DNA from: Oscillospiraceae bacterium
GTDB taxonomy: Bacteria; Bacillota; Clostridia; Oscillospirales; Ruminococcaceae
Direction of reading: 5' to 3'
DNA length: 64,000 nt
Assembly: GCA_025757985.1 (NCBI GenBank)
Contig: CP107210.1
Location: forward strand, 310,001 to 374,000
Both the position numbers and the translations under genes were made by a program. The first letter of the stretch is position 1. Every line of letters starts with the position of its first letter. Under the pieces are notes generated by a model. It saw only the letters and a program-made list of their open reading frames with translations. It did no database searches and was not told the origin of the DNA. Shown here piece after piece: positions 58,943 to 64,000 of this stretch.

Positions 58943-59979
58943 ACCAGCTCGACCCCGTCACCCTCAACGATGGTGCCCAGACGGTAGGCGTCCTGACCGT
59001 TGGCCTGCAGGATCTCGATGGTCTTGTCTGCATCCTCAGCGGCAACGGTCAGCACCATGCCGACACCCATGTTGAAGGTGTTGAACATGTCATGCTCGGT
59101 GATGCCGCCCTCGCGCTGCATTACCTCAAACAGGGCAGGGGTGCGCACATCGGCCTTGGCGATGCGGGCTGCACAGCCCTTCTTCAAGCTGCGGGGGATA
59201 TTCTCATAGAAGCCGCCGCCCGTGATGTGGGACACACCCTTGACCGTGACCTGCTCCATGACAGCCAGAACCGGTTTGACATAGATCTTGGTGGGGGCCA
59301 GCAGGGCCTCGCCCAGCGGCTTGTCCATGCCGTCAAAGGTCTTTTTCAGCACATCGGGGTCATTGTCGATGTCAAAAATTTTGCGCACCAGCGAGAAGCC
59401 GTTGGAGTGTACACCGGTGGAGGGCAGGGCGATCATGACATCACCGGGCTGCATCGTGGAGTTGTCAAGAATCTTGGCCTTATCCACAACGCCAACCGTG
59501 AAGCCGGCCAGATCGTACTCCTCCTCCGGCATCATGCCGGGATGTTCGGCGGTCTCGCCGCCCACCAGAGAGCAGCCCGCCTGCACGCAGCCCTCGGCTA
59601 CGCCCTTGACGATCTCGGCAATCTTCTCAGGGATGTTCTTGCCGCAGGCAATGTAATCCAAAAAGACCAGCGGCTTGGCACCGGCGCAGATGACATCATT
59701 GACGCACATGGCCACGCAGTCGATGCCGATGGTGTCATGCTTGTCCAGCAGCATGGCGATGCGCAGCTTGGTGCCGACGCCGTCCGTGCCGGAGATCAGG
59801 ACCGGATGCTCGATGCCGGTGCAGTCCAGCTCAAACAGACCGCCGAAGCCGCCCAGACCGCCAATGCAGTTCTCCGTCATCGTGCGGGCAACATACTGCT
59901 TCATCAGCTCTACTGAGCGGTATCCGGCGGTAATATCCACGCCCGCGGCGGCGTAGCTGGCAGAATAACTTTTTTCCAT
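58939..59979 (-). CDS. purM: Phosphoribosylformylglycinamidine cyclo-ligase
   Basis: A 346-residue AIR synthetase. YAAAGVDITAGYRSVELM (residues ~9-26), GTDGVGTKLRIA (~64-75), GGETAEHPGMMPEEEYDLAGF (~139-159) and SHITGGGFYENIPR (~249) are standard. Acts after PurL. Coupled with purN by a 4-nt overlap; the gap to purF holds a repeat. Confidence 0.95.
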   Translation of the reverse strand: MEKSYSASYAAAGVDITAGYRSVELMKQYVARTMTENCIGGLGGFGGLFELDCTGIEHPVLISGTDGVGTKLRIAMLLDKHDTIGIDCVAMCVNDVICAGAKPLVFLDYIACGKNIPEKIAEIVKGVAEGCVQAGCSLVGGETAEHPGMMPEEEYDLAGFTVGVVDKAKILDNSTMQPGDVMIALPSTGVHSNGFSLVRKIFDIDNDPDVLKKTFDGMDKPLGEALLAPTKIYVKPVLAVMEQVTVKGVSHITGGGFYENIPRSLKKGCAARIAKADVRTPALFEVMQREGGITEHDMFNTFNMGVGMVLTVAAEDADKTIEILQANGQDAYRLGTIVEGDGVELV

Positions 59980-60009
59980 AATCGAAATATCTCCCTTGCG
60001 AATGGATTC

Positions 60010-60082
60010 GTAGGGGCGGATTCCCTATCCGCCCGTGGGTGAGATTGCCGTTTGCAGGCGCATAGGAAATGCGCTCCTGCGG
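60010..60082. repeat. Dispersed palindromic repeat, family A, short copy
   Basis: GTAGGGGCGGATTCCCTATC at the left, GCGCATAGGAAATGCGCTCC at the right; 73 bp, between purF and purM. Confidence 0.85.
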
Positions 60083-61555
60083 TTACAATTTCTTATTCGG
60101 GTTCGACACGCTCAACGGCTTGTCGTAGATGATCTCCATCGTCTCGGTGGGCGGGTTGACCGGATATTTGCCGGTAAAGCAGCCGGTGCAGTAGCCGCAG
60201 CTGCTGTGGATGCCCAGCTGCTGGACATGCTCAATGCTCAGGTAGCCCAGCGAATCGGAGCCGACCATTTCGTTGATCTCCTCGACCGTGTGGCCGGTGG
60301 CAATCAGGTCTTTTTCATCGGGAATGTCGGTGCCGAAGTAGCAGGGGTGGGCAAAGGGCGGGGCGCTGATGCGGTAATGCACTTCCTTGGCACCGGCCTC
60401 GCGCAGCAGGCGAATGGTGCGGGCGCTGGTCGTGCCGCGCACGATCGAGTCATCGACCAGCACAACGCGCTTGCCCTTGACGGTGGCGGAGATGGCGTTC
60501 AGCTTGATGCGCACGCTGCTCTCACGCTGGGCCTGGGTGGACTGGATAAAGGTGCGGCCGACATATTTGTTCTTGATAAAGCCGACGCCGTAGGGGATAC
60601 CGCTCTCCTGCGCATAGCCGAGCGCGGCGTCCAGGCCGGAATCCGGTGCGCCGATGACAACATCGGCCTCCACAGGATGCTCCTGCGCAAGGAAACGACC
60701 GGCCTGCAGGCGGGCCTCATGCACGCAGGTGCCCTCGATGATGGAATCGGGGCGGGCAAAGTAGATGTACTCAAACACGCACAGGGTGTGGGGGGCGGTG
60801 CCGCAGTGATCCTCGATGCTGCGCAGACCCTCGTGGTCGGCAATCACGATCTCACCGGGCTTGACATCGCGCACAAACTTGGCACCCACTGCATCCAGCG
60901 CGCAGCTCTCGCTGGCGAAGGCCCAGCCGGAGCCATCGGGCAGCTCGCCGATGCAGAGCGGGCGGAAGCCGTGCGGGTCGCGCGCGGCGATAAGCTTGGT
61001 GTGGGTCATGATGACCAGACTGTAAGCACCCTCAATGTCATCCATCGTGCGGCTGACAGCCATCTCGATATTGGGGGTCAGCAGACGGTTCTGGGTCAGC
61101 AGGTAGGCAATGACCTCGGTATCGGAGGTGCCGTGGAAGATAGAACCGCTCATCTCCAGCTTGCGGCGCAGCTTGGGGGCGTTGACCAGATTGCCGTTGT
61201 GGCAGACAGCCATGGCACCCTTGCAGTGATGCAGGATCATCGGCTGCGCGTTGGACCGGCTGCGCTGACCGGCGGTGGCATAGCGCACATGGCCGGTGGC
61301 CATCTTGGCACCATGCGGCAGCTCCTCCAGCACGCGCTTGGTGAAAACCTCGCTGACAAGGCCCAGATCGCGGTAGCCGGAAAGCACACCGTCCACATTC
61401 AGGGCGATGCCGCAGCTCTCCTGCCCGCGGTGCTGCAGCGCGTACAATGCACTGTAGACGGCGCTGACCATATCGGTCGCGCCGGTTTTATCGTAGATAC
61501 CAAAGACGCCGCACTCCTCGTGCAGGCCCTCGGCATAATGGGAAAATTCGCTCAT
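60083..61555 (-). CDS. purF: Amidophosphoribosyltransferase
   Basis: A 490-residue enzyme. A propeptide of about 14 residues ends before the catalytic Cys of ECGVFGIYD. LQHRGQESCGIA (residues ~41-52) is the glutaminase loop; VLVDDSIVRGTTSARTI (~356-372) binds PRPP; Cys residues at PCYFGTD and SSCGYCTGC suit the Fe-S cluster of the Bacillus-type enzyme. First committed step. MSEFSHYAEG at 61555 is favoured by GGAG 6 nt upstream; ATG 61567 is 4 codons earlier. Confidence 0.95.
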   Translation of the reverse strand: MSEFSHYAEGLHEECGVFGIYDKTGATDMVSAVYSALYALQHRGQESCGIALNVDGVLSGYRDLGLVSEVFTKRVLEELPHGAKMATGHVRYATAGQRSRSNAQPMILHHCKGAMAVCHNGNLVNAPKLRRKLEMSGSIFHGTSDTEVIAYLLTQNRLLTPNIEMAVSRTMDDIEGAYSLVIMTHTKLIAARDPHGFRPLCIGELPDGSGWAFASESCALDAVGAKFVRDVKPGEIVIADHEGLRSIEDHCGTAPHTLCVFEYIYFARPDSIIEGTCVHEARLQAGRFLAQEHPVEADVVIGAPDSGLDAALGYAQESGIPYGVGFIKNKYVGRTFIQSTQAQRESSVRIKLNAISATVKGKRVVLVDDSIVRGTTSARTIRLLREAGAKEVHYRISAPPFAHPCYFGTDIPDEKDLIATGHTVEEINEMVGSDSLGYLSIEHVQQLGIHSSCGYCTGCFTGKYPVNPPTETMEIIYDKPLSVSNPNKKL

Positions 61556-61587
61556 CTTTTGCTCCATTTATCGGAATGTAAAATACC

Positions 61588-61658
61588 GTAGGGGCGGATT
61601 CTATATCCGCCCGGGGTAAGATGCCTCTTGCGGGCGCATATGGAATGCACCCCTACGG
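61588..61658. repeat. Dispersed palindromic repeat, family A, short copy
   Basis: GTAGGGGCGGATTCTATATC and GCGCATATGGAATGCACCCC; 71 bp, between purC and purF. Confidence 0.85.
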
Positions 61659-61727
61659 AAAAGGCGCATAATGGAATGTGCGGCAGCCTGAGGGCAGGCC
61701 ACGCTGCACCTCATCTGTAAAAATGGC

Positions 61728-62441
61728 TTAGCCCAGCAGGCGCTTCATGACCTCCTGATAGGCGTCGGCCTCACCGCCCATGTTGCGGCGGAAGAGGTCC
61801 TTGTCCAGATGGGCACCGGTGGTGGCATCCCAGAAGCGGCAGGTGTCGGGGCTGATCTCGTCTGCCAGAATGATGGTGCCGTCAGGCAGGCGGCCGAACT
61901 CGAGCTTGAAGTCGACCAGACGGATGTTGGCGTCCAGCATGATCTTCTTCAGCACTTCGTTGACCTTGAAGGCGTACTTGGCGATGGTGTCCAGCTCCTC
62001 CTGAGTGGCCAGATCAAGAGCCAGAGCGTAGTAGTGGTTGATGAACGGATCATGCAGATCATCGTTCTTGTAGCTGTACTCGAGAATGGGGGTCTTGAAA
62101 ACCTTGCCCTCGGGCACGCCCATGCGCAGGCTGAAATGACCGGCGGCAACATTGCGGACGATGACCTCCAGAGGAACGATCTCGACCTTCTTCACGAAGG
62201 TGTCGCGGTCGTTGACTTCCTCAACATAATGGGTGGGGATGCCCTCTTTTTCCAGCTTCTGCATCAGAGCGTTGGACAGCTTGTTGTTGACGATGCCCTT
62301 GTCGCGGATGGTGCCCTTCTTCTCGCCGTCACCGGCGGTGGCATCGTCCTTATAGTGGACCATGACGATCTCGGGATCATTGGTGGAGAAAACCTGCTTT
62401 GCCTTGCCCTCGTACAGCTGCTCTTTGACTTCGTAATTCAT
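61728..62441 (-). CDS. purC: SAICAR synthetase
   Basis: A 237-residue enzyme. EQLYEGKAKQVFSTN (residues ~7-21), HYKDDATAGDGEKKG (~30), VEIVPLEVIVRNVAAGH (~84-100) and ADEISPDTCRFWD (~193-205) are complete. It joins CAIR and aspartate. Start MNYEVKEQL at 62441 after AAAAGGAG; the longer frame lies in the purE-purC gap. Confidence 0.95.
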   Translation of the reverse strand: MNYEVKEQLYEGKAKQVFSTNDPEIVMVHYKDDATAGDGEKKGTIRDKGIVNNKLSNALMQKLEKEGIPTHYVEEVNDRDTFVKKVEIVPLEVIVRNVAAGHFSLRMGVPEGKVFKTPILEYSYKNDDLHDPFINHYYALALDLATQEELDTIAKYAFKVNEVLKKIMLDANIRLVDFKLEFGRLPDGTIILADEISPDTCRFWDATTGAHLDKDLFRRNMGGEADAYQEVMKRLLG

Positions 62442-62491
62442 GATAAACGCTCCTTTTAAAGATTGATGATGGATAAACAAGTGTGACGGAC

Positions 62492-62989
62492 TTACAGCGC
62501 GGCGGCCTCAGCGGCGATGGCTGCGTCCTTTTTTGCAATGGCGGCGGCGGTGTCAGCCCGGAACGCATCCAGCTTATCAGCCAGCGCGTCATCAGCCACG
62601 GCGAGGATCGCCACAGCCAGATAAGCTGCATTTTTGGCACCGTTCAGCGCCACGGTCGCAACGGGGAACCCGCTGGGCATCTGCACGGTGGCCAGCAGGG
62701 CATCCAGACCGTCCATGGCACCGCCCTTCATCGGGATGCCCACAACGGGCAGCGTGGTGTTGGCGGCAAAGGCCCCGGCCAGATGGGCAGCCATACCGGC
62801 TGCGCACAGGATGACGCCGTACCCGTTGGCGCGGGCCGACTTCGCAAAGGCGGCGGCAGCCTCCGGCGTGCGGTGGGCGGAAAGAATATGGGCCTCATAC
62901 GGCACGCCGAATTCCTTCAGTACCGTGCAGGCGGACTTGACTACCGGCCAATCACTGTCAGAGCCCATGATGATCGCAACTTTTTTCAT
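62492..62989 (-). CDS. purE: 5-(carboxyamino)imidazole ribonucleotide mutase
   Basis: A 165-residue Pur[13 protein letters not shown] (residues ~6-17), [10 protein letters not shown] (~35-44) and [13 protein letters not shown] (~63-75) match the class I form, which normally uses the N5-CAIR made by PurK; no purK is in the window. First structural gene of the operon, with AGGGAGG 10 nt upstream. Ala-rich C-terminal helix. Confidence 0.93.
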   Translation of the reverse strand: MKKVAIIMGSDSDWPVVKSACTVLKEFGVPYEAHILSAHRTPEAAAAFAKSARANGYGVILCAAGMAAHLAGAFAANTTLPVVGIPMKGGAMDGLDALLATVQMPSGFPVATVALNGAKNAAYLAVAILAVADDALADKLDAFRADTAAAIAKKDAAIAAEAAAL

Positions 62990-63020
62990 GCGGTTAATAA
63001 CCTCCCTTACAAAGCAAAAC

Positions 63021-63051
63021 AGCGCAGTGGCCTGTCAGGGTACACTGCGCT
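63021..63051 (-). promoter_or_regulatory. Hairpin between leader peptide and purE
   Basis: AGCGCAGTG (63021-63029) and complement (63043-63051), with an inner CCTG-T-CAGG stem, followed on the minus strand by GTTTTGCTTT. Starts 4 nt after the leader stop codon. May be a weak terminator or attenuator. Confidence 0.6.
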
Positions 63052-63055
63052 GCGG

Positions 63056-63127
63056 TCATAATGTGAAAAGGGTATGATGGTACAGAACGCCCGCGCCAAA
63101 ACCAAGCTGCTGCATTGCAATTGCCAC
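63056..63127 (-). CDS. Putative 23-residue leader peptide of the pur operon
   Basis: A GTG start (63127-63125) 6 nt after a strong AAGGAGG, 23 codons, TGA at 63058-63056. The peptide begins MAIAMQQLGFGAGV and ends HHTLFTL. It lies between the operon promoter and the hairpin, so ribosome position could decide whether the hairpin forms. No run of one codon is seen, which leaves the signal unclear. It may also be a small protein in its own right. Confidence 0.5.
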   Translation of the reverse strand: MAIAMQQLGFGAGVLYHHTLFTL

Positions 63128-63151
63128 GGAAGATCCTCCTTTATATAAAGT

Positions 63152-63180
63152 AAGATATTGTCCTGTGCTTTAAGTGTAAA
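63152..63180 (-). promoter_or_regulatory. Probable pur operon promoter
   Basis: On the minus strand TTTACA (63180-63175), 17 nt, TATCTT (63157-63152). The -10 is weak, as expected for a controlled promoter. No PurR-type box is apparent to me. Confidence 0.5.
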
Positions 63181-63184
63181 CTCT

Positions 63185-63400
63185 GGGAAAAGAAAATGCA
63201 AGCACCCCGCGGACATTTCAGCCAAACTACCACCCGGCCGGGTTTTAAACGGTACTTTTTGTCGTTTTTGATGGGTTCTTTAGGGCAAATGTCATACTTT
63301 GTATAATACCGCGAAATCCTGTCCGCTGCTACGCCGGAAGCTATGCGGCAGAACCTGCTGAATAAGTTTCCTGTAATATTCGGCACAAATTTCGTCTGCG
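63185..63400. other. Gap between spo0A and the pur operon
   Basis: About 215 bp with no convincing gene. A TATAAT lies at 63302-63307 on the plus strand, without a good -35. The minus-strand frame through here lacks a ribosome site and starts in a terminator. I see nothing else certain. Confidence 0.4.
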
Positions 63401-63402
63401 TC

Positions 63403-63445
63403 AAAAAAGCTGCGCAGGCAGGTGTTTTCCTGTCTGTGCAGCTTT
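63403..63445 (-). terminator. Terminator of spo0A
   Basis: On the minus strand, AAAGCTGCACAGACAGG pairs with CCTGCCTGCGCAGCTTTTTT around AAAACA, ending in a T run. Confidence 0.85.
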
Positions 63446-63462
63446 GGTAAAGATTGCGCCCA

Positions 63463-64000
63463 TTATGCGTGGCGCTTTTTATCCAGACGGATCTTGTCCG
63501 AGATCATGGCAATAAATTCTGAGTTCGTGGGCTTGCCGCGGAGATTGTGGATCGTATAGCCGAAGTAGCTGTTCAGCGTGTCTACATCACCGCGATCCCA
63601 TGCTACCTCAATGGCGTGGCGGATGGCACGCTCCACGCGGCTGGCGGTGGTCATGTTGCGCTTGGCAATCTCCGGATAAAGGCGTTTTGTGACGGCATTG
63701 ATGTAGCCGTGGTCCGCGATGGTCAGCAGGATGGCATCGCGCAGGAACTGATAGCCCTTGATGTGGGCCGGCACACCGATCTGGTGCAGAATCTCGGTGA
63801 CCGTCAGCTCGTCACTGTCGAGCGAGGTAAGCTGCGGGCGGGCTGTGTTGCCTGCCGCCTTCAGCACACGGCTGACCAGCACGGTCTCGTCAAACGGCTT
63901 GACGAAGAAGAACGAAAATCCGCTGTCCAGCAGCTCCTGCTCGATCTCCTCGCTCTGGAAGGCCCCGGTAACGAAGAAGGTCGTGCGGGTGCTGCTGGTG
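63463..64000 (-). CDS. spo0A: Spo0A response regulator, partial (5' end beyond window)
   Basis: At least 179 codons; the start is past the right edge. The end of the receiver domain is seen, with TTFFVTGAF and the conserved Lys of FFFVKPFDET. The Spo0A_C DNA-binding domain follows (EILHQIGVPAHIKGYQFLRD, then IAKRNMTTASRVERAIRHAIEVAW, and GKPTNSEFIAMISDKIRL). Spo0A-P starts sporulation, so the strain has at least part of that programme. Translation of the edge region shows no break. Confidence 0.95.
   Translation of the reverse strand, partial: TSSTRTTFFVTGAFQSEEIEQELLDSGFSFFFVKPFDETVLVSRVLKAAGNTARPQLTSLDSDELTVTEILHQIGVPAHIKGYQFLRDAILLTIADHGYINAVTKRLYPEIAKRNMTTASRVERAIRHAIEVAWDRGDVDTLNSYFGYTIHNLRGKPTNSEFIAMISDKIRLDKKRHA

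Noticed and set aside
60035..61591. A 518-codon plus-strand frame opposite purF
   Set aside because: Shadow of purF; starts inside a palindromic repeat and has no family features.
63000..63180. A purine riboswitch upstream of purE
   Set aside because: I could not find the three-way junction with conserved loop sequences; the region instead holds a short frame and one hairpin.
63141..63404. An 87-codon minus-strand frame between spo0A and pur
   Set aside because: Starts in the spo0A terminator with no ribosome site, and ends across the pur promoter.

Overview
The window looks like a chromosomal segment of a GC-rich gut Clostridia bacterium of the Oscillospiraceae/Ruminococcaceae type (Faecalibacterium, Subdoligranulum and Gemmiger relatives). 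This is inferred from Firmicute-style dcw and pur clusters, Spo0A at the right edge, strong Shine-Dalgarno sites, and several families of short palindromic intergenic repeats. No 16S rRNA is present, so the genus is a guess.

Positions 1 to about 10,080 are the early half of a temperate phage or phage-like element that continues past the left edge. A large serine recombinase, a zinc-ribbon/SHOCT protein and a CI-like repressor read rightward. A Cro-like regulator and a long leftward early operon (DUF1351, RecT, MBL-fold hydrolase, NinB-like, DUF3268, DnaD-type initiator, helicase-loader-like protein) read the other way. The switch region has two divergent sigma-70 promoters whose -35 boxes lie inside the arms of a perfect inverted repeat. 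The recombinase reading frame runs through a terminator and a host dispersed repeat, so its last ~155 codons are probably host DNA joined at the attachment site.

Positions 10.5-35.6 kb hold core and accessory chromosomal genes: tRNA-Leu, a DUF975 protein, a GldA/F/G-like ABC operon with a DUF4340 protein, a NagZ-like lipoprotein and a glycosyltransferase, a leftward YifB/VanW/YqeG cluster, a phosphohexomutase, a BlaR1/BlaI-type sensor pair with two clear operators, a PHP phosphoesterase, a TSCPD protein, a three-gene FkbH/SGNH/MBOAT acyl-transfer cassette, the DnaI/DnaD-type helicase-loading pair and an orotate-PRTase-like protein.

Positions 35.6-49.5 kb carry a 234-bp MITE-like element in a 5' leader, tRNA-Gly, rsmD, and a rightward division and cell-wall (dcw) cluster: mraZ, rsmH, ftsL, a PASTA-containing PBP2/SpoVD, murF, mraY, ftsW, murG, ftsQ. 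The mraZ leader has four in-phase GTGG repeats (MraZ boxes) followed by two perfect DnaA boxes.

Positions 49.5-63.2 kb are a leftward purine operon, purE-C-F-M-N-O-(AICAR transformylase)-D-L-B, covering nearly the whole route to IMP and on to AMP. PurH is split into a stand-alone transformylase and an archaeal-type PurO cyclohydrolase, and no purK is seen. Palindromic repeats sit in several gaps; two inverted copies of one family bracket purD. The operon begins with a possible 23-codon leader peptide whose stop codon abuts a GC-rich hairpin, which suggests an attenuator-like control not matching a purine control element known to me. Spo0A closes the window.
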